Below, in pieces: positions 8,921-19,323 of a DNA stretch of 64,000 nt (positions are counted from its first letter, which is position 1; the number at the start of each line of letters is the position of its first letter). Under the pieces are notes generated by a model. The model saw only the letters and a list, made by a program, of their open reading frames with translations, searched no databases and was not told where the DNA came from. Origin of the DNA: Aegicerativicinus sediminis (GTDB taxonomy: Bacteria; Bacteroidota; Bacteroidia; Flavobacteriales; Flavobacteriaceae); the NCBI RefSeq assembly GCF_015476115.1, contig NZ_CP064295.1, forward strand, positions 1,172,001-1,236,000, in the 5' to 3' direction. The position numbers and the translations under genes are program-made.

Positions 8921-11900
8921 ATGAAACTAACAAAGTTTTTAATAATGTTTGTGCTGTTTTTACCAATTGGTGCCTGGGCACAATTAACGGTAACCGGAAC
9001 AGTAACAGACGACACAAATTTCCCCCTTCCTGGGGCCTCTATATTGGTAAAAGGTACTACTAAAGGTGAGGTGACAAACATTGATGGTCGCTTTACCATA
9101 AGCCTTGATAAAACACCAGCAACATTAATTATCAGTTACATCGGTTATGTAACTAAAGAGGTCTCTATTACAAATCAAACTACAATTAATATTACGCTTG
9201 AAACTAATCAAGAACAATTAGATGAGGTCGTAGTAATTGGCTACGGTGAGGTTGACAAAAAGGACCTTACCGGTTCAGTAACTTCATTAGAGCCTCAGCA
9301 AAGTGTAGTTAATCAAGCTCAGGGAGTTGAAAGTCTATTGCAAGGTAGAGCCGCAGGGGTTTTAGTTAGTGCAAATAGCAATGAGCCAGGTGCAACAACA
9401 AGTATAAAAATTAGAGGTACCAACAGTTTAACGAGCAATACAGAACCCTTATATGTTATTGATGGAATTATCATGGATTCTGCTTCGGAAGACACTGTAG
9501 ATCCCTTACAAGGAGGAAATAGTTATTTGTCTGCACAAAATGGAATTACAGGTGTTAACCCACGAGATATTGAAGATATTGTTATCCTAAAAGACGCCTC
9601 CGCAACGGCAATTTATGGATCAAGGGGAGCAAATGGTGTTATAATAATAACGACTAAAAAAGGGAAATCAGGGAAGGCAAAATTCAGTTATAGTACCACA
9701 ACCAGGATAGGAACTGTTACAAACGACATAGAGGTTCTAAATACAGACGATTATATCGCTTACCAAAATGAAACGCGAACAATTAATGACGCAAACCCTA
9801 AATTTTATGTATATCCGGATGGTTCTTATGCTGTTTTTACAAATAGCGAAGAATATATGTTAGAAAACTCCGACAACATAGCGAGGTTAGAAGGTATAAA
9901 CTGGAGTGACGACACTTACAAGTCTTCCGTTTCGACAAACCATAGAATAACAGCATCTGGAGGAAGCGAAAACGGCAATTACTATTTCGCAGGAGGCTAT
10001 ACAAAAACCGAAGGCGTTGTACCCAGAGCCTTTGCAAAAAGTGTCGATTTTAATGCTAATCTGAATAATGATTTAACAGATAAACTAAAATTATCTACTA
10101 AAATATCTGCCTTTTTTGGAGAATACTCAGCTTCGAAAGGCACAGAAGATTTGGGCGGTAATAATAGTAATATGGTGAGGCAAATTATCTCTGGTGCACC
10201 AATATTAGATTATGGCGACAATTTCTTTGGAGATACTGCCGACTTTGATGATTTCCTAGATGGGCCAAGAGCTTGGATAAGTGATTATGATGATTTGGCT
10301 AAGGAAATAAGATTGCTAGGTGCCCTTACACTAGATTATAAAATCTCTAAAGTTTTTACTTATAATGTCAAACTGGGTACCGATTACCGTAGCAAAGAAA
10401 GAAAACTATGGTATGGCACAGGAATTTTTCGAGGTAATACGGTCAATGGAGAGGCAGGTATTGCTCATCTCTCACGTTTCAGATACAACTTAGATAATAC
10501 CATAAGATTCAACAAGAGGTTTAATAAAAACCATCGCCTAAATGGTACAGTTGGTGTCGTTATCGACCAACGCTTTATTCAGCAAGAATCTCAAACCGCT
10601 TCCGGTTTTCCAATTAAAGATTTGAGAGCCGATGGAATATCCAATGGTGAAGTGGTACAGCAGCCATTTTTCAATCGTGAGAACGAATCGTTACTTTCCT
10701 TTTTGGGAAGAATTAATTATACCCTTTACAATAAATATTTACTTACGTTTAGTTATCGTGCTGATGGTAGTAGCAAATTTGCCAAAGGAAATCGATGGGG
10801 ACATTTTCCAGCAGTTGCCTTTGCCTGGAAAATAAATGAGGAAAATTTTCTTCAAAATTCAGAAACAGTTACTGATTTAAAACTTCGTTTAGGATGGGGG
10901 CTTACTGGTAACCAAAATATTCCTAACTATAGGTACTTAACTTGGTTCGATACTACAGGCACTCCCTATTCAGACGGCTCAGGAAATCCACTTTTAGGTG
11001 TTGTTCCTCCCCTTTTGGCGAACCCTGATTTGGTTTGGGAAACCACAAGCCAATACAATGCTGGTATCGATTTAGGTTTCGGTGAGAACAGAGTAACCTT
11101 TACAGGAGATGTGTTTTATAAAAAGATTACGGATTTATTAATAGATGTACCTATTCCTCCTTCCAACTCTTATGAAAGTTTTTATAATAACCAAGGCTCA
11201 TTGATAAACAAGGGAATTGAATTGGCTCTATCTGCTGATATAATCTCCACAAAAAATTTCAAGTGGAATGTTTATGGGAATATTGCATTCATTAAAAATG
11301 AAATTGATGATTTAGGAATTCCTCCCGGACCCTGGGGAACCCAAACCTATAGTGCCTTTTTAGGCCGAAGAATTTCTGGCGGAAACCATTTCAAAGTACC
11401 TGCCAACATTTTTATCCAAGGTAAAGCGCCAGCATTATTTTGGGGTTATGCTACTGATGGCATAGTAAACGATGATTCCGAATTAGCAAACGCACCAGCT
11501 TTTCAGGGAACGCCAGCACAATTGGGAGATGTTTTATTGGTTGATCAAAATGGAGATGGCAACATAACCGAAACTGATCTTACTATAATTGGAGATCCTA
11601 ACCCTGATTTTAATTATGGTTTTGGATCTAACTTTGAATTCAAAGGCGTGTCCCTAAGTTTATTCTTTAATGGAGTTCAAGGAAACGACATCGCAAATGG
11701 CAACCTACTAAGAGAGGGTTATGCGAGTGGTGCAAATTCAGATAATATCCGAACAGAAGCTTATTTTAATGCATGGAGACCAGACAATCCTGACGGGACT
11801 TATCCACGCATCAATTACGATTTTGTAACAAGCTCAGGGTTTACCGATAGAATCGTAGAAGATGGTAGTTTTTTAAGGTTAAGCTACGTAACATTAGGTT

Positions 11901-12103
11901 ACAACATACCTGTTTCTGAAACTGGATTTTTAGACAGTGCATCTATTTCCGTATCAGGTCAGAATTTGTTACTGTTTACAAATTATAGTGGCTTCGATCC
12001 AGAAGTAAATAGTTTCTCTTATGATCCTTTAAGAGTTGGTGTTGATTGGAACTCATTTCCAAACCAAAAATCTTATTCCATTTCACTTAATCTATCATTC
12101 TAA
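8921..12103 (+). CDS. susC: SusC-type TonB-dependent outer-membrane transporter
   Basis: A 1060-residue outer-membrane receptor that, with the SusD lipoprotein, imports oligosaccharides using TonB energy. A signal peptide ends at WAQ (residue 21). Residues 22-110 form a carboxypeptidase-regulatory-like domain (GTVTDDTNFPLPGASILVKG, then a DGRF box). The linker DEVVVIGYGEVDKKDLTGSV starts the plug (about 115-240, with LLQGRAAGV and KDASATAIYGSRGANGVI-type SusC signatures), and the rest is the beta-barrel, ending in the aromatic ISLNLSF. Length is normal for the family. It begins the PUL 1 operon and is followed by susD after 13 bases. The symbol is used in the family sense; the substrate is not starch. 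Confidence 0.96.
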   Translation: MKLTKFLIMFVLFLPIGAWAQLTVTGTVTDDTNFPLPGASILVKGTTKGEVTNIDGRFTISLDKTPATLIISYIGYVTKEVSITNQTTINITLETNQEQLDEVVVIGYGEVDKKDLTGSVTSLEPQQSVVNQAQGVESLLQGRAAGVLVSANSNEPGATTSIKIRGTNSLTSNTEPLYVIDGIIMDSASEDTVDPLQGGNSYLSAQNGITGVNPRDIEDIVILKDASATAIYGSRGANGVIIITTKKGKSGKAKFSYSTTTRIGTVTNDIEVLNTDDYIAYQNETRTINDANPKFYVYPDGSYAVFTNSEEYMLENSDNIARLEGINWSDDTYKSSVSTNHRITASGGSENGNYYFAGGYTKTEGVVPRAFAKSVDFNANLNNDLTDKLKLSTKISAFFGEYSASKGTEDLGGNNSNMVRQIISGAPILDYGDNFFGDTADFDDFLDGPRAWISDYDDLAKEIRLLGALTLDYKISKVFTYNVKLGTDYRSKERKLWYGTGIFRGNTVNGEAGIAHLSRFRYNLDNTIRFNKRFNKNHRLNGTVGVVIDQRFIQQESQTASGFPIKDLRADGISNGEVVQQPFFNRENESLLSFLGRINYTLYNKYLLTFSYRADGSSKFAKGNRWGHFPAVAFAWKINEENFLQNSETVTDLKLRLGWGLTGNQNIPNYRYLTWFDTTGTPYSDGSGNPLLGVVPPLLANPDLVWETTSQYNAGIDLGFGENRVTFTGDVFYKKITDLLIDVPIPPSNSYESFYNNQGSLINKGIELALSADIISTKNFKWNVYGNIAFIKNEIDDLGIPPGPWGTQTYSAFLGRRISGGNHFKVPANIFIQGKAPALFWGYATDGIVNDDSELANAPAFQGTPAQLGDVLLVDQNGDGNITETDLTIIGDPNPDFNYGFGSNFEFKGVSLSLFFNGVQGNDIANGNLLREGYASGANSDNIRTEAYFNAWRPDNPDGTYPRINYDFVTSSGFTDRIVEDGSFLRLSYVTLGYNIPVSETGFLDSASISVSGQNLLLFTNYSGFDPEVNSFSYDPLRVGVDWNSFPNQKSYSISLNLSF

Positions 12104-12116
12104 AAAATTGTTGAAG

Positions 12117-13655
12117 ATGAAAAGTTTTAAAATCATATTTCCATTAGTGTTCTTAACAGTCAGTTTTTTAGGTTGTGACGAATATCTTGACGAGCAGCCA
12201 ATTACCAAATTTTATGAAGGTCAAATTTTTTCTAATGAGGAAGGGTTAGAGACCGCTGTAAATGGGATGTATATTAATTTTGCGAATTACGATTATCATG
12301 GTGCGCATTGGCATAATATAGTTCCGGTAATGTCGGGTAAATTTTGGTCGAGTCAACCCGCTAATGCCGATGCTACTGGATTAAATTGCACCTCCTCTAA
12401 TATCAATTTAGAAGGCCTTTGGGGAGGTATGTATGAGGCAGTCAATTCCGCCAATATAATAATTCAACAACTCGAAAATTCTTCTGTTGAATTATCCAAT
12501 GAAGATGTAGCCCTAGGCCAGGCCTATTTAATTAGAGGAATCACCTATTTTGATTTAGTACGTTTTTGGGGGGGAGTACCCATAAAAACATCACCTGCAA
12601 CTGCAGAAGATTTACATACGCCAAGAGCTTCAAAGCAAGAGGTTTATAACTTGATCATTTCAGATTTGGAGCAGGCCAAATTATTATTGCCTGATTTCGG
12701 GGAGTACCGTCCGGAAAGACCTGTGAAATATGTTGCGAATGCTTATTTGGCAAAAGTTTACATGCAATTAGCAGGTGAAGATGGGGGAAATCCATCGTTT
12801 TGGCAAAATGCGTATGACGAAGCTATTCAAGTCTATGGCAAATATTCACTGGTTCAGACCTATGCGGAACTATTTGATGACGTAACAAATAGGAATACCG
12901 TTGAATCAATGTTCGAATTGAATTATAGCTTGGCAGGTGGTCTCAGAAATTCGGATGTTATAAGATTGTATAATCCGAACGGAATTTTCCCTAATCTTCC
13001 AACCTTTGGACGTATTAGACCCAACAAGGAAACGTTTGATCAACATGTGGAACAATACCCAGGAGATCCGAGGATTGATGCTTCCTTTTTCTACGAATCT
13101 TATGTAAGAGCCAACGGAAATACCCAAAGAATTTATCCTTCTGTTAGAAATGGGGCAAACGGATATACGGCACTCAAAAAATATACAGATCCCAATTATA
13201 ATGGGTCTACAACGTTACGAAATTTCATAAAATTGAGATATGCTGATGTCCTTTTAATGCTGGCTGAGATAGAAAATGAATTAAATGGCCCGGACAATGC
13301 ATACCAATATGTAAACGAAGTTCTAAACCGAGCAAGGAACACTTCAACTGGCGAAACCGCTGAACCTGCCAATTGGTCTGGGTTATCCAAAGAAGATTTC
13401 AGAATGAGGATAATGCGTGAAAGACAATATGAGTTGTTGGGTGAAGGTCATCAATTCTTTGATACTAGAAGAAGAGGTTACGACTATTTTCTAGACGAAG
13501 TTGTTGAGTTACATAATAATCATCCAACTATTAATGTAGGCAACAGGGATTATATATATCCTGTAAGTGTGAAAAATATGTTATTTCCAATACCATTTTC
13601 TGAGATATCTGGAAACCAGAAAATTTCTCAAGCCGATCAAAACCCTGGTTACTAA
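12117..13655 (+). CDS. susD: SusD-type glycan-binding lipoprotein
   Basis: A 512-residue surface lipoprotein that caps the SusC barrel and binds the incoming glycan. The frame is open from 12036, but the start at 12117 gives a clean lipoprotein signal (MKSFKIIFPLVFLTVSFLGC, lipidated Cys20) and avoids overlap with susC. SusD marks are clear: CDEYLDEQPITKFYEG near the N-terminus, TPR-like helices (for example AYLIRGITYFDLVRFWGG and ANAYLAKVYMQLAGE), and the C-terminal MRERQYELLGEGHQFFDTRRRG followed by PIPFSEISGNQKISQADQNPGY. These identify the RagB/SusD family. Which sugar it binds cannot be read from the sequence. Confidence 0.95.
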   Translation: MKSFKIIFPLVFLTVSFLGCDEYLDEQPITKFYEGQIFSNEEGLETAVNGMYINFANYDYHGAHWHNIVPVMSGKFWSSQPANADATGLNCTSSNINLEGLWGGMYEAVNSANIIIQQLENSSVELSNEDVALGQAYLIRGITYFDLVRFWGGVPIKTSPATAEDLHTPRASKQEVYNLIISDLEQAKLLLPDFGEYRPERPVKYVANAYLAKVYMQLAGEDGGNPSFWQNAYDEAIQVYGKYSLVQTYAELFDDVTNRNTVESMFELNYSLAGGLRNSDVIRLYNPNGIFPNLPTFGRIRPNKETFDQHVEQYPGDPRIDASFFYESYVRANGNTQRIYPSVRNGANGYTALKKYTDPNYNGSTTLRNFIKLRYADVLLMLAEIENELNGPDNAYQYVNEVLNRARNTSTGETAEPANWSGLSKEDFRMRIMRERQYELLGEGHQFFDTRRRGYDYFLDEVVELHNNHPTINVGNRDYIYPVSVKNMLFPIPFSEISGNQKISQADQNPGY

Positions 13656-13677
13656 TTACTGATTACACCAATTAATT

Positions 13678-16050
13678 ATGAAGAATCTAAAAATGGTACA
13701 CTACCTCGTCCTTTTCCTACTCATGCTTTTTATGGGTTGGACAAAGTCGCAAACTGGTACCGAAAATTCAAATTCTTCTAAGCCAATTTACCTTAACCCT
13801 AAAAATTCTGTTGAAGATAGGGTTGCCGACCTGATGAAACGGATGACACTTGAGGAGAAAGTTTATCAAATGTGTCAATACGTTGGGCTTGAACACATGA
13901 AGAAGGCCGAAAAAGATTTAACTGAGGAAGAATTAGACAAAAATGATGCTCAAGGATTTTATCCGGGTTTATTTAGTAAAGACGTAGCCCGAATGACAAC
14001 TGAAGGTAAAATAGGCTCATTTCTTCATGTTTTAACTGCAGAAGAGGCTAATTACCTTCAAGAACTGGCATTAAAATCTAGATTAAAAATTCCAGTTTTA
14101 ATTGGCATCGATGCCATTCATGGTAATGCTTTGGTTAGTGGAACAACTGTTTACCCCTCTCCAATTACACAGGCAGCAACTTGGGATGACGCTCTTCTAG
14201 AAACAGTTAGCAAACAGACCGCCTTGGAAATGCGAGCCACCGGTTCACATTGGTCTTTTACTCCAAATATAGATGTGTTACGAGATCCTCGTTGGGGCAG
14301 AACTGGCGAAACATTTGGAGAAGACCCCTATTTAGTTGGAAATATGGGAGTTGCCACTATTAAAGGTATGCAATCGAATGATTTTAGCGGTAGTGACCAC
14401 GTCATTGCATGTGCCAAACATTTAATTGCTGGTAGCCAATCAATTAATGGATTAAACGCCTCTCCTACAGATATCTCTAAGCGTACGTTATTTGAAATAT
14501 TTCTTCCTCCTTATAAAAGAGCGGTTAAAGAAGCTAACGTGTTTTCCATTATGGCGGCGCACAATGAAGTGAATGGCGTACCAGCACATATGGATAATTA
14601 TATGATGACTGATCTGCTTCGGAACCGCTGGGGGTTTAATGGTTTTTACGTCAGTGACTGGAATGATGTTTCTCGTATTGATACATGGCATCATGTTGCC
14701 AAAGATTTTAAGGAGGCATCATATATGGCTGTTGATGCAGGATTGGACATGCATATGCATGGACCGCTTTTTTCTGATTATATTGTTGAATTAGTTAATG
14801 AAGGAAAACTTCCCGTTGAAAGGGTAAATGAGGCATGTTCAAAGATATTAGAGGCTAAATTCAAATTAGGATTATTTGAGAATCCCTTTATTGATCTTTC
14901 CAGAATTGAAAATTCCATATTTAAGGATACTCATCAAAAAACAGCCTTAGAACAAGCAAGAAAAGGAATTGTACTTCAAAAAAATGTTGGATTTCTTCCG
15001 ATTGGCAATGGACAAGGAAAAAGTATTTTAGTTTTAGGACCTAATGCAAACAACCAAACAATACTTGGTGATTGGGCTTCTCCACAACCAGAAGATAAAG
15101 TAGTAACCGTTTTCGAAGGGATTAAAATTTTAGGAGAGAAAAAAGGCTTTAAGGTGTCTTTGCATAAAACTGCCGAACGATCCAAGGATTTAACAGATTT
15201 AGATATTTCAACTGCTGCAGAAGCTGCTGCAGAAGCTAATACTGTGGTATTAGTTTTGGGCGAAAACTCTTTTAGGCACGACTGGGCAAATAAAACCACT
15301 GGTGAGAATATTGATAGAGCCACCTTAAAATTATCCGGCAGACAATTAGAGTTAGCAAATGCTGTTTTATTAAAAAATAAAAATGTTGTGGTTGTTTATG
15401 TAAGTGGTAGCCCGATAGCAGAACCAGAATTAGAAGCGAATGTTAAGGCTGTTTTGAATGCTTGGGAGCCTGGTTCACTTGGGGGGCAAGCAATTGCAGA
15501 AATACTTTTTGGAGAAGTTAATCCTAGTGGAAAACTTCCTGTTACCATACCTAGAAGTGTAGGGCAATTACAAATGGTTTATAACCATAAACCAACGGCT
15601 TATATCCATAAATACAATACCGAGAAAAAAACTCCATTACATCCATTCGGATTTGGGTTGAGTTATACAACATTTGAAATCTCAGAACCCGTTTTATCAA
15701 AAACTGAATTAAGGTCTGAGTCAGATGTTGTACAAGCAAAAGTTACCGTTAAAAATACTGGGGATATGGAAGGGGAAGAAGTAGTACAACTATACATTAG
15801 GGATAATATTAGCTCCTTCACTAGACCGGTAAAAGAACTGAAAGCATATACTCGCGTTCAACTAAAACCAGGTGAATCCAAAAACGTAACCCTTGAAATT
15901 AAATCGGAAAGTTTAGCCTTTTATGATAAGGAATACAATTTTGTTGTTGAGCCAGGAGATTTTACGATTATGACTGGAAATTCTTCTTCTGACAGCTCAT
16001 TGAAAAAGACAATTCTTTCTGTACCTACCCTAATTAAGTTAAAAGACTAA
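13678..16050 (+). CDS. GH3 beta-glycosidase (glucosidase/xylosidase type)
   Basis: A 790-residue exo-acting enzyme that removes single beta-linked sugars from the non-reducing end. A signal peptide covers about residues 1-25. The GH3 order is complete: TIM barrel (about 35-380; GIDAIHGNALVSGTTVYPSP, KHLIAGSQSINGLN), nucleophile D327 in GFYVSDWNDV, an alpha/beta/alpha domain (about 410-640) with likely acid/base E543 in TTGENIDRATLKL, and an FnIII-like C-terminal domain (about 690-775). In a locus with two GH10 enzymes a beta-xylosidase role is plausible, but beta-glucosidase fits the sequence equally well. The stop overlaps the next start by one base, so it is translated together with sulfatase 1. 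Confidence 0.93.
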   Translation: MKNLKMVHYLVLFLLMLFMGWTKSQTGTENSNSSKPIYLNPKNSVEDRVADLMKRMTLEEKVYQMCQYVGLEHMKKAEKDLTEEELDKNDAQGFYPGLFSKDVARMTTEGKIGSFLHVLTAEEANYLQELALKSRLKIPVLIGIDAIHGNALVSGTTVYPSPITQAATWDDALLETVSKQTALEMRATGSHWSFTPNIDVLRDPRWGRTGETFGEDPYLVGNMGVATIKGMQSNDFSGSDHVIACAKHLIAGSQSINGLNASPTDISKRTLFEIFLPPYKRAVKEANVFSIMAAHNEVNGVPAHMDNYMMTDLLRNRWGFNGFYVSDWNDVSRIDTWHHVAKDFKEASYMAVDAGLDMHMHGPLFSDYIVELVNEGKLPVERVNEACSKILEAKFKLGLFENPFIDLSRIENSIFKDTHQKTALEQARKGIVLQKNVGFLPIGNGQGKSILVLGPNANNQTILGDWASPQPEDKVVTVFEGIKILGEKKGFKVSLHKTAERSKDLTDLDISTAAEAAAEANTVVLVLGENSFRHDWANKTTGENIDRATLKLSGRQLELANAVLLKNKNVVVVYVSGSPIAEPELEANVKAVLNAWEPGSLGGQAIAEILFGEVNPSGKLPVTIPRSVGQLQMVYNHKPTAYIHKYNTEKKTPLHPFGFGLSYTTFEISEPVLSKTELRSESDVVQAKVTVKNTGDMEGEEVVQLYIRDNISSFTRPVKELKAYTRVQLKPGESKNVTLEIKSESLAFYDKEYNFVVEPGDFTIMTGNSSSDSSLKKTILSVPTLIKLKD

Positions 16051-17705
16051 TGATGGCAAGATTTATTGCAAATTTAAAATTCACAACCGCTTTCTTCCTT
16101 CTCTTAGCAATTTTCATGAGTTGCAAAACTGAAAAAGAAGAGCAAACGACTTCTACCACAGAACCATCTGAAAGGGAAAAACCAAACATTATTTATATAA
16201 TGGCCGATGATCTTACTCGGCAAGCTATAAGTGCCTATGGGGGAATTTACACGGATATAGCTCCTACCCCAAATATAGATCGCTTGGCAAAAGAGGGTAT
16301 GTTGTTTAATGATGTTCTCTGCACCAATGCCATCTGTGGTCCAAGCAGGGCAGCTATCCTAACTGGAAATTACAGTGATACTAACGGCTACTACAAAAAT
16401 GAAAGCGGAGGAAAATTTGATGCCTCACAATGGACATTTCCACAAGAATTCCAAAAAAATGGTTACCAAACAAGCTTATTCGGTAAATGGCATTTAGGTT
16501 CTGAGCCAAAGGGTTTCGATGAGTTTAAATACCATAATTCCGCAGGTCAGCAAGGTCATTATTGGAATCCCGTTTATAATGTTAATGGAACCGATACCAC
16601 CTATACGGGTTATGCCACCAATTTAACAACAGGTTTCGCTTTGGAGTGGTTAGATAACAAGAAAATGGATGGCAAGCCATTCATGATGGTTCTTCAATAC
16701 AAGGCTCCCCACAGGCCTTGGGAACCAGACACTCCTTACGAAAATCTTTGGGATGACATTGAAATGCCTTATCCTGATACCTTCAATGATGATTATTCCG
16801 GACGTGAATTAACTGCAGGTAATACTGAAATGACAATTGATTTTCTTAGTAGACGCGACATGAAAATCCCTACTCCGGAAGGTTTAAAAGGAAGGGATAA
16901 AATCGCTTGGGATTTCTATGGGGCAAAACCCGGAGAACTTGTTCAACCTGAAGGCATGTCTGATGAGGAAGGCAAAAAATGGCGTTACCAAAATTACATA
17001 AAGGATTACTTAGCCTGTGTAAAGTCAGTTGATGATAACATTGGTAAAGTATTAAATTACTTGGATGAAAATGGGTTGGCCGAAAATACTGTTATAGTGC
17101 TTACTTCAGACCAAGGTTTTTACCTTGGTGATCATGGATTTTTTGACAAACGTTTTATTTATGAAGAATCTCTCGTTATGCCATTTATTATGAGATATCC
17201 TAAAAAAATTGAGGCTGGGTCTGTAAATAACAACCTAATAACCAATGTAGATTTTGCACCAACGCTTCTAGAATTGGCAGGGATAAAAACAGGTCAGCCA
17301 ATGCATGGAAAAAGTTTTGCTTCAAATCTAGAAGGTGAAGTTTCTACTAAGATTAGAGATGCTATGTATTATCACTATTATGAATTTCCATATTGGCATC
17401 ACATACAACCCCATTATGGCATAAGAACTGAAAAGTACACACTTGCTCATTTTTATTATAATATAGACGTATGGGAACTTTATGATTTAGAAAACGACCC
17501 AGACCAATTAAAAAATGTAATTAACGATCCCCAATATGCGACCGTTGTTTCAGAATTAAAGAAAAAGCTCAACGGTCTAATGGATGAATTTGAGCCTGGA
17601 AAAACTCTGGATGATTTCCGTGAAATAACTGACAAAGATTTTGGCTCGATTGTAGATAGAGAAGATGAGGAAACCTCCGTTCAAGATGTATTAACCGGTA
17701 ACTAA
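16050..17705 (+). CDS. S1 sulfatase 1, lipoprotein
   Basis: A 551-residue type I sulfatase. The maturation motif ICGPSRAAILTG holds C96, which must be turned into formylglycine for activity. Metal and sulfate-site segments are present: IIYIMADDLTR near the N-terminus, FGKWHLG, and VIVLTSDQGFYLGDHG. The signal ends in a lipobox with Cys25 (AIFMSC), so the protein is expected to be anchored in a membrane facing the periplasm or cell surface. A second ATG directly follows the first, so the start may be 16053. The C-terminal DUF4976-type segment (ENDPDQLKNV) is intact. General resemblance is to GlcNAc-6-sulfatase-like S1 enzymes, but the sugar and position attacked cannot be fixed. Confidence 0.92.
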   Translation: MMARFIANLKFTTAFFLLLAIFMSCKTEKEEQTTSTTEPSEREKPNIIYIMADDLTRQAISAYGGIYTDIAPTPNIDRLAKEGMLFNDVLCTNAICGPSRAAILTGNYSDTNGYYKNESGGKFDASQWTFPQEFQKNGYQTSLFGKWHLGSEPKGFDEFKYHNSAGQQGHYWNPVYNVNGTDTTYTGYATNLTTGFALEWLDNKKMDGKPFMMVLQYKAPHRPWEPDTPYENLWDDIEMPYPDTFNDDYSGRELTAGNTEMTIDFLSRRDMKIPTPEGLKGRDKIAWDFYGAKPGELVQPEGMSDEEGKKWRYQNYIKDYLACVKSVDDNIGKVLNYLDENGLAENTVIVLTSDQGFYLGDHGFFDKRFIYEESLVMPFIMRYPKKIEAGSVNNNLITNVDFAPTLLELAGIKTGQPMHGKSFASNLEGEVSTKIRDAMYYHYYEFPYWHHIQPHYGIRTEKYTLAHFYYNIDVWELYDLENDPDQLKNVINDPQYATVVSELKKKLNGLMDEFEPGKTLDDFREITDKDFGSIVDREDEETSVQDVLTGN

Positions 17706-17708
17706 AAC

Positions 17709-19247
17709 ATGAAAAAATTAATTTACGCATTCGCATTATTTGTAATTACAGGTATATCCGCAATTGCCCAAAGTGAATCAACTAAAAAGAACATTTTATT
17801 TATTGCCGTTGATGACCTAAAGCCTTTATTGTCTAATTATGGGCATGACCAAATGGTAACACCAAATTTCGATCGTCTGGCAGAGATGGGTATAACTTTT
17901 ACCAACGCCCATGTACAATATGCAGTGTGTGGGCCTTCTAGGGCAAGTGTCATGACTGGGACATATCCAGATAGAAATAAGGTTTGGGATTTACACACCG
18001 ATTTTAGAAAATCTGCACCAAATTTAATTTCAATGCCTGAATACCTTATAACTCAAGGTTATGAAACAACTGGTGTAGGAAAAATTTACCATAAAGGTTC
18101 ATCCTCGCCAGGACACGACGGCAAGAGTTGGAGTATCCCCCATGAACTAACAGATCCTGAAGGAAATGCCGAATTCAACACATACCAAGATCCTAAAGTT
18201 AAAGCGGAAATGATTCGTCTTAAAAAAGAAGCAAATGAAAAAGGCAAGAAAAATTATGGGCAGATTAGCAAATATGTATTCAATAAATTAAAACCAAGTA
18301 ATGAAGGTCCGGATGTACCTGATGAATATTATCAGGATGGTGTGTATACGCAAACTGCCATCAGGCAACTTAAAACTTTAATGGCTACAGGTAAACCGTG
18401 GTTTGAAGCGGTTGGCTTTCAACGTCCACATTTGCCTTTTAATGCTCCAAAAAAATATTGGGATCTATATAAACGAGAAAATATTGAAGTAGCAAAGTTT
18501 CAAGAATTATCTGAAGGAACACCACGATTAGCATTCCACAATTTTGGTGAACTGCGCTCCTATTCAGATATTCCAAATAATATAGATGTGGGCGAAGCTT
18601 TACCTATTGAAAAACAAAAAGAATTAATCCATGGGTATATGGCTTGTGTGTCATTTATAGATGCTCAAATAGGAAAGATTTTAGATTTCTTGGAAGACAA
18701 GGGTCAATTAGAAAATACAATAATTGTACTTTGGGGTGATCACGGATTTCACTTAGGTGACCATACCGAATGGTGCAAGCATTCAAATTTCGAACAAGCC
18801 ACACATATTCCGTTTATGTTTGCCGGTCCAGGAGTCGCAAAAGGCAAGAAAGACAATACACCTGTAGAGCTTGTAGATTTATTCCCTACCATTTTTCAAT
18901 TGGCAGGCGTTAAAAATTCATCACAAGCACAAGGAATTTCTTTGGTGCCGTTGATGGATAATGACCCGTCAACCATAACTTCAAAAGACGCTGCATTCCA
19001 CCAATATGCAAGAGGCAAGAGAATGGGGTACAGTATACGAACAGGTAGGTACAGATATACCGAATGGCATGACAATAATTACCGTAGCTATTTGCCCTAT
19101 GATGAAAATAATATCATTGGCCGTGAATTGTATGATTATGAAAAAGATCCTTTGGAGACAAAGAATCATGTTAATAACATGGAGTACAAAAATGTCGCCC
19201 AAGATTTAAAAGATAAATTGAAACAACATTTAACATCTTCTAAATAA
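17709..19247 (+). CDS. S1 sulfatase 2, iduronate-2-sulfatase-like
   Basis: A 512-residue secreted sulfatase with a signal peptide ending at IAQ (residue 21). C74 in AVCGPSRASVMTGTYP is the formylglycine site; VDDLKPLLSNYG, GKIYHKG and LWGDHGFHLGDHTEWCKHSNFE are the expected metal and substrate segments. VGFQRPHLPFNAPKKYWDLY is characteristic of the iduronate-2-sulfatase-like branch (S1_7 in SulfAtlas terms, assigned here by eye). It starts three bases after sulfatase 1 and is followed by a hairpin with a T-tract. It is a closer relative of sulfatase 7 in this locus than of the others. Confidence 0.92.
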   Translation: MKKLIYAFALFVITGISAIAQSESTKKNILFIAVDDLKPLLSNYGHDQMVTPNFDRLAEMGITFTNAHVQYAVCGPSRASVMTGTYPDRNKVWDLHTDFRKSAPNLISMPEYLITQGYETTGVGKIYHKGSSSPGHDGKSWSIPHELTDPEGNAEFNTYQDPKVKAEMIRLKKEANEKGKKNYGQISKYVFNKLKPSNEGPDVPDEYYQDGVYTQTAIRQLKTLMATGKPWFEAVGFQRPHLPFNAPKKYWDLYKRENIEVAKFQELSEGTPRLAFHNFGELRSYSDIPNNIDVGEALPIEKQKELIHGYMACVSFIDAQIGKILDFLEDKGQLENTIIVLWGDHGFHLGDHTEWCKHSNFEQATHIPFMFAGPGVAKGKKDNTPVELVDLFPTIFQLAGVKNSSQAQGISLVPLMDNDPSTITSKDAAFHQYARGKRMGYSIRTGRYRYTEWHDNNYRSYLPYDENNIIGRELYDYEKDPLETKNHVNNMEYKNVAQDLKDKLKQHLTSSK

Positions 19248-19260
19248 TAGGAGATGTAAT

Positions 19261-19292
19261 AAAAAGCGATAATCATAATTGTCGCTTTTTTT
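19261..19292 (+). terminator. Terminator or attenuator inside the sulfatase series
   Basis: AAAAAGCGA (19261-19269) pairs with TCGCTTTTT (19282-19290), loop of about 12 bases, followed by two more T, giving seven T in a row. It lies between sulfatase 2 and sulfatase 3, 13 bases after the stop of the former. It has the form of an intrinsic terminator although genes continue in the same direction 32 bases on, so it may cut expression of the downstream part of the operon. Confidence 0.65.
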
Positions 19293-19323
19293 AGCCGTTA
19301 AAAAATTAAATTATTTGTACGTT

